From NCBI GenBank assembly GCA_013397695.1, contig VYZI01000035.1:2810572-2874571 (forward strand): a DNA stretch of 64,000 bases, written 5' to 3'. The position numbers and the translations under genes were made by a program. The DNA is from Centropus unirufus (lineage: Eukaryota; Chordata; Aves; Cuculiformes; Centropidae). This document shows positions 10,621 to 22,366 of this stretch, piece after piece; the stretch's first letter is position 1, and each line of letters opens with the position of its first letter. The notes below the pieces were generated by a model. That model was not told the DNA's origin, did not search any database, and worked only from the letters and a program-made list of their open reading frames with translations.

Positions 10621-13600
10621 ATAGTGCAACACAAATACTACAATCCTTAATTCATTAAATTCAATTTTCTACATACTTGATTTGGTTTTAGGGACAAAAG
10701 AAAGAGAGAGATAAAGTGGAGGCTGCTGTTATTGCTGTCTCCTCATATTTGTTGTTTTTACTTAATCCAAGATCTTTGGGGCATTTGTGAAGACTTCTTA
10801 CCACGCTTGTAAAAAGCAGCTGCTGCCCCCAAGTGTAAATACCCAGAAACTCACAAGCTGCAAATGACAGATTGATATGCTTCATCTTTGCTTCTAATGA
10901 ATGTCGGCTTCCATCACATACCGCACGGGGATGTTTTCCAGCAAATACTTTTGTTCCCCCTGCACTGGTAGCCCTTGTATCTACAGCTAATCGTTTCTCA
11001 TTTGCCTCAGGAACCTGGAATTTAGCTCTGTTATGTGGCGCTCCTATGGTGCAATAGTTTAGGATTCCAATCCAGAACTGTTGAGTTTTTAGAAACAGGC
11101 AACTACACAATCTGCCTTTTTTCAACTTAAGCAATGGTCTTTTTTTCCTTGGGAAAGATGATTTAAGTGGAAATAAAACTGCTTGGATGGAGTTAACGTT
11201 ATCTCTTCTTTACCATAAGTATGGACTTTTTATGATGACTGATAGGTTCTTGCTGCTATCAACATCAGTCCAATGATTTCAGAACTCTCATAAATCAAAA
11301 TAAATTAAATTCCACAAAAGATTGTATGCAAATATTGTACTATATGGTGGTAAGTAGCACTGAGTTCCCACTTGTCAGAAAGGTAAATAAAATCAATAAG
11401 CTTTTAACAGATACATTATTTCATTATGTGACAGTTACAGCACAGCGTGAAATCTAAACAGAAATCAGACGTGGCATCTGACAAGGCTTGTCGAGCTGTG
11501 TGTTTTTTTCAAGCTCATGATTTAAAAAATCTTAAGAACTGTAATAATAGTCCTTCAAGGTTTTTTTCACTGTTTTTTTTTCTCTGAAAAAAATCTGAGA
11601 AACTAAGGTCTGCAGCCACTGATACATGGATGTTTTTAAGTTTTGCAGATCTTCTGTGCTGTGTCTTGATTTCCTGAGATGACAGCTGCTATGTTGTAAA
11701 AGTATTTAAAGGCTTCCCCTAAACATCATGGCACCTCATTCTAGTGTTTCATATAGTAGCTTAAACTGTGCTGTACCTGATGGCTACAATAAAGCTCCAG
11801 AGATCACTGTTTAGCTCATCTACCTGCAGACCAGACCTCTGCCTTTTTGTTCAGATTGTGTTGATCAGTTCTGTGTAAGAGATCTACTCTATGTCTGTCT
11901 TTATTCTAAACTCTTCAGGACCAATGCCACTATCTTTCAGCTAAGAAGATGTCCTTGACTTCTGTAGACATAAAACAGATGGTAGGAACAGATTTCTAAT
12001 AGCACCCTGCATAACTGAAAAAGGGAGCAGGGTCTCTTTTTCACTCACATTCTGATTTGAAATATTCTATACATTTTGCTTCTTGTCAAAACAGTAGTAT
12101 TGGAATAAGCTGTAATTTAGTCATTCAGGATGAAAGTTCTTCTGATACTACCACTCTAAACATTCATTTTTTGTTGCTTAAAGAACTCTCTGAAAGTATA
12201 ATTTTGTTTCATTTCAGCAGGCTCAGTAGAAAGAATGAATGCATAAATGTTAGGTCCTTCCTACTCAGACTTCATCTTCCTTTTTGTTTCTCTCTGAAGA
12301 TTGTAGAATATCTTCAAAATAATCCCTTTTGCTAACCCCTCAAGCTTCCAGTTAGAGATCAAAAAAAAGTACAATGCAGTCTCTATATTGTGAGGAAACT
12401 AGTGTTTTTTACCTGATTTACATATACTGATAACATCCTTTCACTGATTTTTTTTTTAAGTGTCTGGCAGTGGTGGGTGGCACTGAACTGATTCACTCAT
12501 TCACCAGATGATATGACAGTGATTGTGACTAAATTGTGGCTACTAGGGAAGTCAGTCATAGTGTAGCTTTTTGTCCTCATATGCTGGTAAGAACAGAGGT
12601 TTTAGATCTTTGTCAAGCTCCACGGTGTCCTGTGCTGAAAAAACTCATAAGAAGAAAAAAATAACTTATTTCAAAGGTCACTAAATCACTCTTTGCCTTG
12701 TATTGAAGTGCTAGAGCAAAGTGGATTGCAAACTTCTGAGTTGGAAGAAATTATTCCTCAGAGGACTTTTTTACATATATCTGAATAATAGAGGTCTGTA
12801 GTACCTTGAGGAAAGCAGTATCACAGAGGAAAGGGCATGCAAGAGCAAGGGCTGCAGTCTGTAAAACAGTCTTAACCATGTTTGTGACTCACCTCCTTGT
12901 GAGTTTGAAAGCTGGGGATTATTGTGAATGGTTTGCATTGCAAGCAGTCATTTACTCAAAGATTAAGAAATTGCCTATGTTAACAATGACTAACATTCTC
13001 CTGGACAGGCTTTTCACCTCTTTAACGTCTAAAAAAATCTGTACTTTAGTTAGCAAATGACTTAAAGAAGAGGTGACATAAGGCTATGTAATTTCTAGTA
13101 AATAACTTAAACGTAAGACTGCTTTTTGATACTGATATAGAACAGTCCACATCTCTATGGTGTATGCTGTTCTTCTTCAACACAGCGTGATAAATTATCT
13201 GCTTGAACCATGTCCAGAAAATAGTTTTTATAAAATCAGTCCTCATGGAACAAGAATATGCTCAGAGAAGTATTAGCTCTGTAAATAACATGCGTTCCTG
13301 AGTCTGGATATATCACCCAACATAATTTCATTAATTAAAATAGCTGTAACTACAATGTATTTTCAATGACAATGGATCTCAAATAACCTCACTTTCTGAA
13401 GAAAACTTGTCTGATTTTCATTCCTGCATTAGAACATAAACGATTTGAAGATAAGACCTGTTTTTGTTTCTCTTTGTGCAGATGCTGCTATGTGGGGTTC
13501 TGCTCCATGATGGGGACTCCAAGGAGCTACCGAATTTTAAGAATATTCCAAGAAGTATTTATGGTACAAGAGATAGTGCAGATTTCCTGAAAGAAACTTA

Positions 13601-16065
13601 CTTACCTGCTAACCTTCTTATGAAAAAGAAAGTTGTTGGTACTGATTTGTCCTTGGAAGTTTATTTGCATCTGCAGAGAATGAAAGTTAAAAAAAAAAAA
13701 AAAGAGAAAAAAAAGAGGCTTAGTTTTAATGACCAGTTTGTTGCTATTTCCAGCCCTCTGCAAAAACAAATTAAGATTTGTGTTTTTACTATTTTCCTCC
13801 CATGGAGAAGAGAAATATTTAGTTCTATAAATATTTGACTGTAGCTCAACCACCTGGAAAAGCTTCTACAGAAGAAAATATACTCCAGAGGCCAGATCTT
13901 CCCTTGGTAGCTGGTTTGCCATATTGGACACAGAAATATCGGGATAGATTTCTCGGGAAATCTCAGGAAACATTAGTACAAGCTGCTGTGGTATGTGCTC
14001 CCACCTATAGTTCTATAAATGGGACTGCACCTGCCTCTGAGTGTAGCCAGGTTTGTGAGTGGAATTCGTCTCACTCCAGGTTAGACGTCCACATGTTCAG
14101 TGTCTGCATCAGGAACAGGTCATCTTAGCTTTCGTTTATAGACAATGGAGAATAATAGGCATTTTAGAATATGATTCTTCTCATTTGTTTCAAAAATCTA
14201 CTCAGAATTAGACTAATTTCACTCTAGAAATACCAGATTTTCTCTGTTTTTTTAAAAAGAAGTCCTGAAATGTCTAGTTCATATATAGACATCTCTCCTT
14301 CCTCTGTTGGATGCCATCCTATTTCATAAGAAATATTTGAGATGCTGTCATCAAGTTTTAACTGTGGTGAATCTGCTGAGTTTTTTAATTGATTTACTGT
14401 CCAGGACTGGGTAAAAAGTAAATATTAATAGTTATCTGTATGACAATGTCTTGTCTAGATATTCAAGAAAAAGCAAGGGTGTGACATTGCTTTTCTATGA
14501 TAGCAGCTGTAGGGAGAAATTAGAGTGTCACATTAATGTATCACATCAGTCCTATGGCCACTTGCAATGCTGATGACGCTTACGCAGAAGCTGGAACATG
14601 AAAAAAAAGTTTGTTTCTCTATAAAGGATATTCAGGTCTTGTATTCCTGCAGGATGAAGTTTCTAGATAGGAGTGTAACAGAAGCCTTGCTATCTCAAGG
14701 CAAATGTACATCCTGAAAAAGTATTTCCCAGTCAGTGAGTTCATCTCCTCGCTGGTCCCTGTAGCTGAGATGACTTAAAGCCATGATGAAACTGTGTCAT
14801 GTTACTCAGAACAGAGCTGGAATTCATAATTTACTCAGAACATTTTGCAGTCAGATTTGGATGCATTATTCACTGCATTTCCCCTTCTTCCCATCATTCA
14901 TCTAGCATGAAGTGAATATTTTGGGTTTATATAGTATAGTGCAAGGCTTTATCAACACATTTCAGAGAATATTCCATGTAAAAATTACTATATGTTATTT
15001 GCTCAGGTTTAATAAACACACCAAGAAGAAGGAAAGAATGAAAGCTGATATAAGGTTTTTCCACTGTTTAGATGGTAAAGGTGAAAGACAGCTATGGCAA
15101 AGGAAAAATATCCCTGCTTTATTACCTGTACCAAGACAGAGTATTCTTTCTCTTATGACAATAAGTCAGCATTTAGCCAGGAGACAGAGTAGATTCCAGT
15201 GTGGCATGAGTGTCATTCTTTCTGTAGATTTGTTCAGAAAAGGAAGTTTATTGACATCTGTTGAGTAGTGAACATTCTCCCATATTTAAATGAGTGAGCA
15301 GGATTAGCTATGACAGAGCTCATGTTCCCTGTTGAACCTTGAGATGATTCATCTTAACATTTTGATGTGGTCTATGTGGTGTTCTGTCCTTTATATGTAA
15401 AACACATCTCTAGGCTTTGTGAGGAAAGATATGGCCAGATTTTAAAGCCTCTGAGGCTTTTTAGTGGACTTTGGCTTAGCTCCTAAAATAAATAAGCATG
15501 AGGTAGGACTAGAGGAGCATCTGTTATGTGCAGTGTAACACAAGGGTGGGAGGAGGTAGGTGGAGGACCAGCACATCTTCCTGAAAGACATCACCACTGT
15601 TTTTCCTCTTTTGTGTGCGGCTGGGGGAGCAGTTTAACAAGCAAAACATGCAGGCAAACAGTGCAGCAGATGGTGCAACCTACTATTGAGGAAACATTTC
15701 AAAGGGTAACAAAATATGGTTGAAACCAGCTTACAGTTTACACAGTGAATGCAAAACCAAACATGCTGTTTTCAGCAGGCTGTAGCTGTTTTCATTTGTT
15801 GATGCCAAGTACTTTGGGGATCTGCAGCTCCAAAGTGGTTAGTGCAGCAGCACAAATATCTGTAACTGTATAGACTTGACTCAGCTGGGTAAATAGCATA
15901 GGACTGCATCCTTACCTGCAAATGGGTTTTAATGCAAGAAAGAAGGATTCCTCAAGGATACTTCCAGTGCAGTTTCCTGAAGCTTATGTGTTTTCTCTCT
16001 GGCTTTCTGTCTATGTGCTGTGAATAAAGGCTAAAACCAGAAGATTTTTATAGATCTCATAAAAG
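10621..16065. other. Long non-coding stretch with one CNE-like segment
   Basis: No gene can be supported. The minus strand is open for 148 codons at 10688-11134, the longest frame in the window, but it contains no recognisable domain. The segment 10860-11060 has the balanced, non-repetitive texture of a conserved non-coding element. At 13482 a good-looking splice acceptor precedes an open frame (see findings). The rest (11135-13450 and 14130-16065) shows nothing I recognise. Confidence 0.45.
13688..13717 (+). repeat. A-rich simple repeat
   Basis: An uninterrupted A run of about 15, then GAG and another A run. It creates a lysine-rich stretch in the overlapping open frame. No poly(A) signal lies directly upstream, so it is more likely simple repeat than a retrocopy tail. 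Confidence 0.8.
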
Positions 16066-16097
16066 CAAATAAATGAATGAATAAATAAATAAATAAA
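16066..16097 (+). repeat. (AAAT)n microsatellite
   Basis: Tetranucleotide repeat of AAAT/AATG units, about eight in all, with two interrupted units near the start. Confidence 0.9.
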
Positions 16098-16189
16098 GTA
16101 TTTTAATGAAGAGAAACGATTAAAAAACATTAAAGACATTAAAGGCTTATGGCTAAATTATGAAGTCTTTATTCGCTGTGAAGATGTGA

Positions 16190-17420
16190 AGATTGGGTAT
16201 AAAGGAGTGACAAGCAAGATCTTTAAGCACACATACAGATCATCAGGGGCAGGTAGGAGCAAAATCAGAATGGACAATGCAGAATGAACTTTAGCTAGCA
16301 ACAGAAACTTTTGGAAACAAGAAATAATTCATTTCATGGATTAGCAGCAATATAGAAGGCCTAAAGAAGTGTTAGACATTATTCAGTGCAAAGGAAGGTC
16401 TATGACTAAATGGTGTTAAGGAAAACTTAGGTAAAGGGTAAAGGAATGTTTGGGGCTGTTTTAGTGTTCATGTAAAAGTTGCTTTTGACAACTGGCAAAC
16501 TCGCTATCAGCCAGAATACATAACAGCTAAACTTAGAATAGGAACATATCATGTTTGAGAGTATTTTGGTTTTCAGTTTTTCTCTCTCAGAAATATTAGC
16601 AGTTGTCTTTGAGAACTTGTGGAAGATGTATAAGGTGTTGCTGGACTAGAAAGGAGCAATCTTAATGTGTAACTGTACAAAGGGAGGAAAATTTAAGTGT
16701 AAATTTATAGACGTCAGCTTCACACAAAATCCTGGAAAAAAATTTAAACCTGTCAGAAGTGACTTACAAGCACTTGGAAGATAACAAGAAGGAAAATAAC
16801 AGCAAAGATGAATTTGCGAAGGAGAAGATATCTTGTCAATCAATCTAATTTTCTTTTATGAAAAAACAAGGAGTCATGTAAACACAGAAGCAGTAATAAT
16901 AATTCATCTTGTTTTCACTAAGGCTTTTGGCATCACCTTACACTGCATTCTTATAAGCAAACTGGGAAGACGTATCAAAAGTAAAACCAATTTTGGAGAA
17001 AAGCATAGACGGGCATATAACCAAGTAAAGTTATCACTACTTCCCTGTCCAACTGCAAGCACAGATCCCTGCACGCTGATTTGCTAATGATATGAATTAC
17101 ATAATCAAACTGGGACTATGCTTTATAAATCAACAGAGCTCATAAACCTTATAGGAAATGTAACTATGTCATAGAGCAACACTAAAATTCAAGAAGATCC
17201 TAATAAATTAGAGAAACAATGTGAAAGACACCAGGAAACAGGCAGAAATATTCCACCACTTCTTAACAGAATTGTGACCAAAAGTAATCAATAACAATAA
17301 AGCTTCATTCTTTAAAATTGAGCAGACACTGAAAACTATGGGGAAAGAGACAGCTACAACAGTGAATCAGGATGAGGTGAAATTAAAAAAATGTAAATAC
17401 TGAAAGGTGTATAGAGGGAG
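16190..17420 (+). mobile_element. Ancient, highly decayed CR1-like LINE (ORF2 RT region)
   Basis: Nucleotide and protein traces follow the RT part of an old amniote CR1-type LINE on the plus strand. Around 16340-16430 the sequence matches the region between endonuclease and RT. Around 16612-16640 GAACTTGTGGAAGATG matches the start of the RT domain. Around 16905-16975 translation gives VFTKAFGITLHCILISKL, corresponding to the DFSKAFDTV...ILxSKL motif with the first Asp lost. Around 17180-17215 ATTCAAGAAGATCCTAATAA matches the thumb region. Many indels and stops exist and no 3' end is visible. The limits are approximate. It is far older than the other CR1 copies in the window, probably predating modern birds. 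Confidence 0.65.
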
Positions 17421-17951
17421 AAAGATGAGAAAGCTGAAATAAATAAAAAATGCTAGTTATACATAAATACTAGCAATAATATAAATCTATTTCCAAAAGG
17501 ATATGAATGCTGAAACCTATAGAACATAGGTTTAAGTGTCAGCAGTAACATTTTAAAGGAGAGTAAGGGGTTACATAACACTGTTAAGTCCTGTCACATT
17601 CATTCCATATTATTTATTTATTATACCAGTTTTATTTAATCTGTATATGCTTATTTATTCTACTGGAATTTGCTGAATATTATAAAAAGTACATGGGAAC
17701 TGATGGATCCTAGTCTAGTGTAGTTTCAGTCATCTTATGTTATTTAAAATATTGTTTATTTTGACTATTTTCTGAGCATTACTGTACTTCTTTTATATTG
17801 ACAGATTCTCATAGGGCAGAATGTCACTAATTTCATCTAATTAATATGGCTGGAGACTATGGTAGACTGGAGGCAACAGAAAAAAACCACAAACATTAAT
17901 TTCTGTGGATATTAGCAGCAAAATTATGTCTATCATACAGAAAACTGTAAA

Positions 17952-17977
17952 TTCTGTTGATATTTCTATCAACAGAA
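17952..17977. repeat. Perfect inverted repeat, 11-bp arms, 4-nt loop
   Basis: TTCTGTTGATA, loop TTTC, TATCAACAGAA. A 12-bp word, ACAGAAAACTGT, is repeated directly at 17937-17948 and 17972-17983, partly overlapping the right arm. This could be a replication-slippage or template-switch product. Confidence 0.9.
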
Positions 17978-18977
17978 AACTGTGTCATAGCTAAAATTTG
18001 CATATGCAAATAAAGAGGAGCATTGGAGAATTGAAATAATGCACTATAGGAGAGTATGATCTTATGGATTTATGGACAACTTAAATGACAAGAGAGGCAG
18101 AAAACATTATGAGAAAAAAAAACGTGTAACAACTTTGAATGTTCAGAAGGATATGACAGGTACTGTTATATCAGTTTTATTCTCGATCGCTCATTGAAAG
18201 AGTTGTGTATGACTTGCACATTGATAAAATTGTTCTAAGAATGTGACTAAAGGACAGCTGGTATTTGGTCCCTAAGATATATGTTACTACAACAGAAAAT
18301 AAATATAGGAACTTGGTTTCTATTGATTATAATATTTTGGAGTGAAAAGATCTTGTTATTACCCAACTCTTTCATCAGTGAAGTTTAGATTACCACAGAC
18401 GTAAGATACTGTTAATATTGGTGAAATTTTAGTTACTCTCCTCAATATTTCTACATAGTGATTTTTTAGCTTGATCGAAGAGATCTTTATGAAGGCATCA
18501 GAAAGAGATCATGACTGGAAGGGATCATTAAACTAATCTTGTGTTGGGCGTTTTGTCATTTATCGTGTTGATTTACCTCTGCTGAGAGGAGAACAAAGCT
18601 GGAAATGCCATAGCTATTTCTAAACAGTTAAAAGATAGAGACACATAGACTGAATCCTGCCCTGTGTGTCAGCAGTAATGGGTTGGTTCAGGTCCACACA
18701 GTTTTATGATAGTCCTACAGGGCAAATAGCTGGGTTTCTTCTACCGACAGGATGCTACGTATCCTTTGACCATGGGTCTACTCTGGGCCCTACCTCTGTG
18801 TCAGTCTCCTCAAACACTAACTGCATTAAGAGGAGCTAAAAAGGAGCTTTTGAAGGATTTTTTTTTCTTTTAATGGAATACTATTGCATAAGGCCTTATG
18901 TAATTCAGGAATACTTGGCTCCTAATTAGAGGAAGTTGTGTTTATAGGAGTTTACTTCTGCTGTTGCTCTCTGTGTG

Positions 18978-19007
18978 TGCATTTTTTCAACCGCAGGAAA
19001 AAATGCA
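18978..19007. repeat. Perfect inverted repeat, 11-bp arms, 8-nt loop
   Basis: TGCATTTTTTC, loop AACCGCAG, GAAAAAATGCA. The arms are exact complements. The loop contains a CpG in an otherwise AT-rich area. There is no evidence of transcription. Confidence 0.9.
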
Positions 19008-22000
19008 TTTTTTTAGATGTTAATCCTCAATTCTAAAAGGAAAAAATATCCAAATTTTTGTGTGTAATGAAGTTTTTTATAACCACTTCAGAGGGTAGTT
19101 TGATTGATTTTAGAAACATGTCACTCAAGTCCTTATTAACTTTATTGCGTGCAGTACAATACTGCACAGTTTTAACAGTTCAATCTTGGAACTAAATAGA
19201 TAGCTGCTGTTAAAAGGTGGGAGCTTGTTTAGAAAATAAAAAAGGCTATGCACCAGGCTACCCAATAACAAGAAAAAACAACTCAACCATGAAATAGCCA
19301 TAGAAAAATATTTAGTAGAAGGTGTAGTACTGTGAAAAAACATTAAATTTGATGAGAATATTATACATGAAGGGCTCTTCAGATTTACCGAATACAATGA
19401 AATGGGATGAGGTAGTCAAAGAGAGATAGACCTTTCAGAGGAAAACTATGTTGTTCATAAAGATTGTTTTGTTAATAAATATGGAAATAAAATAGCCCAT
19501 TGTGAGTGGTCGTTTATAAAAGGTTACAAATAAGACCAGAAGAAAGTAATGTTTTTTTGGAAGCCTAAACTATTAGAATGGAAACATAATAAAAATGTAT
19601 ATTGATTGCAGTTTAAAAGTATGGGAACGTGTTAAAGCACGATCAAGATAGTAAAGATATAATAACTTATGCCTTTTGTTTGAAAGAATTGCAGTATTGT
19701 TTAGTCAGAACTTTGATAGGTAAACAAGAAATACTGTTCAGTCGTTAGCCTTCCCAGTCTGCTTCTCTCCGTTTGCGCTATGCTCTTTTATACTGCAAAT
19801 ACAAACTCCTCAGGGCACTGAGCATCTTTTTGTTTGCATTTCTACAGTGCAAATTGTGCTCCCCCCTCATTAATTCTTTGCATCAGTATCTTACAAATAA
19901 AATACTTACTGCAAAATAATCAAAGGTGGGAATTTGCAAAGTCACAGTAGGCCATTCTCAAGGCAACCCTGAGATGAATGTTTAAATCAATCTTTTATCC
20001 TAACAGGGAAGAGAAAAACTTCTAAACAGAAACTATCTCTTTAGGTGGCAGAATGGACTGTTCTAAAGGCTTGATTTTGACGTATAACATACACAGGTAA
20101 TAAATATGACTCAGTGAGACTTGTAGGTACACCTGGATGCAAGAGGTAAAGAAAAAAATTGTGAATATAGCAAGTTCTCTGAATGCCAAATTAGGATTTG
20201 TATATAACATCTTTGGACAGTAGCCCACTGAATTTTGATTCACTGCATTCCCATGTGAATTCTATTCCTTATTCTGGACGGACCAGATTCATAATATTTG
20301 ATCCCTACATACTGCTTCCCCATAAACAGAGCTGGGGTTGTCACAGTTCCTCTGTGGTTCACACTCAACACTAAATTGACATCACATATACTAAAATCAC
20401 TTCCCAGCACATAATACTCAGATTTGCTATTCTTAGTCTTTTTCCTTTCCCTTAAATTGATCCTTGAGCCTGTTTTACAGGAGCTGTAGTGCACCTGTTA
20501 TTTTTAAAGCACAGTGCTGAAGACTGAGGATACAGAGCAGACAATGACAACGGTCAAACAGTTTCTGTAGCAGGCAACACATTTTTTGTCCATGCTTCAG
20601 GCAGACTTCAGACATCAGGCATATAAAAGATTAACTCCCGGCACTGAAGAGCTCCTAAGCGTGAGATTTGCCTGTAGAAAAGATGCTGGGAATTTTGATA
20701 AGAAGTAGGGATTAATCAGCATTCCAGAAATATTTAATACAATACATAATAGGCTTGAGTTCGAAAGAGGGCAACTGCATCTGAGGAACTGTAGTTTTTT
20801 GAGACCTTTTCCAAGTAAAGAGACAAAAGTAAAGCAGAGATATAATTTATTCAGATGAGTAGATAATATTCCACCTCCCTCCTGCTAAGATAATAATTTT
20901 TCTAAGAAATAATTGATAATATGAGTCTTTAAAAATCAGAACAGAGAGAAAACATTTTTGGAGGGCTACAAAGAGGTCCACAAGGAAGATTTGGAAGAAC
21001 AAGGAATGGTGCATGCACTCAGTTCAATGCCAGTCCCTTTTTCCAGATTTTATGTGTAGAAATTGTAAGCATTTTCTTAGGGAGAAAAATAAAATGTGGC
21101 AGTCAAATCAGTGGCCATCCCTTCTGGAGGCTAAAGGACTAGCTGAGCTTCTTAGCTGCAATAATGGACGTCATGGCCCTGACACCTCTATACCCGGTAC
21201 ACCAATACTTTCCTGGCCTTACCTTCGTGCTCGGTGCAGGACAACCCTAATGATGTATTTAAAGGAGAAGGGAGCAAGATGAGATGCATTATTTTGCCTT
21301 TATCCTTGAGGCTGCAGTGTTAATTTTTGCCTATGCTAGTGGGAATTCTTAAACCATCTGCAATATTATTTATGCTCTGCTATGACCAGAATTTTACTGC
21401 ACAATGCAGTATCAAGACCAGGATACAAAGGTCTGGAGAAATTCAGGATATATTTCCTGAGATTCTGCAACACAGTGAGGTCTCTAATGAAAACCCTGAG
21501 TCCGTGGTAGCGTGATCTCAGTCTCAGCACTTCTGCCCCCATACTGTGATAGGTAGCAACCTAAGCAATGCAAGACATCAGTTCTGGATAACTCATTCTA
21601 AGCTGGAGACAAAAAGATAGCCTAGTTGACATTCAGCATAAGACTAAGAAACAAAAATTTACATGTCCCCCATGTGGAGTTATACACTTGTCAAAACTCT
21701 CTAGTGGGTATTGTCAGGAGAAGTCTTGATTCAGTTGTCTCCACTTAGGTATATAATTTCAGTTGAAAGACACTAAGGATTATCAGCTGGCCTCTGTGGT
21801 GTACTCCACAATGACAGATGTCTTCCACAGATCTTTAGTCATAGCTGCCAATATTGTACAGATGTTTGTAAGCCTCTATGGAGGGTTAAATAATACTAGT
21901 AACATATGTTTTGGCAGTTTTCTTATATATCTAGTCAATAGAATCAATGGAGTCTAGAAAGTGATTCATCTATCTAATCAAGTGTAGGTGTTTATATTGG

Positions 22001-22211
22001 TGGTAGTTGGGACTTACATAAAGACTCAGTGCTGTAGGAATCTGCAGTCAACTGCCAGTACCTGATTCTCATCCTTAAAGTTAGATGAGATCATTTTCTT
22101 CCAAGGAATGATAATTCAGGTATCTTCCCAGCAAGAATAACTAAACACTCAAGAGAATGACAACAGGGTATCCAGAGGGACATAGAATTTCTTAATAGGT
22201 TTATGTTATTA

Positions 22212-22366
22212 ATGGAATCACAATATCATATAAAGGTTTGGGTTGGAAGGGACCTTAAAGATCATGCAGTTCCATCCCCCCCTTCTATGGGAAAAGAAAC
22301 CTCCTGCTAGACCAGGCTGCTCAAGACCCCATCCAACCTGTCTTTGAACACTTCTAGGGAGTGGAT
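22212..22366 (-). mobile_element. CR1 LINE 3' fragment, minus strand
   Basis: The plus strand starts AATGGAATCACAATATCAT, then GGTTTGGGTTGGAAGGGACC, and continues through the reverse-complemented CR1 3' UTR (GACCAGGCTGCTCAAG, CCCATCCAACC) to about 22366. Only about 155 bp of the element is present, so it is severely 5'-truncated and has no coding capacity. Confidence 0.93.

Larger units (their letters stand above)
17421..22211. other. Single-copy AT-rich stretch with two perfect hairpins
   Basis: No gene or clear repeat. Two perfect 11-bp stem hairpins occur at 17952-17977 and 18978-19007. At 18495-18530 a few words (GGAAGGGATCATTAAAC) resemble an old CR1 3' end but the match is too short to call. 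Open frames here are short and AT-driven. Confidence 0.5.

Noticed and set aside
10688..11134. 148-codon minus-strand open frame, the longest in the window
   Set aside because: No domain, no start context or splice evidence. The underlying segment looks like non-coding conserved sequence.
13688..13717. Poly(A) tail of a processed pseudogene
   Set aside because: No poly(A) signal upstream and no recognisable parent gene.
18495..18535. Possible CR1 3' end (GGAAGGGATCATTAAAC)
   Set aside because: Match too short and no terminal repeat or second block.
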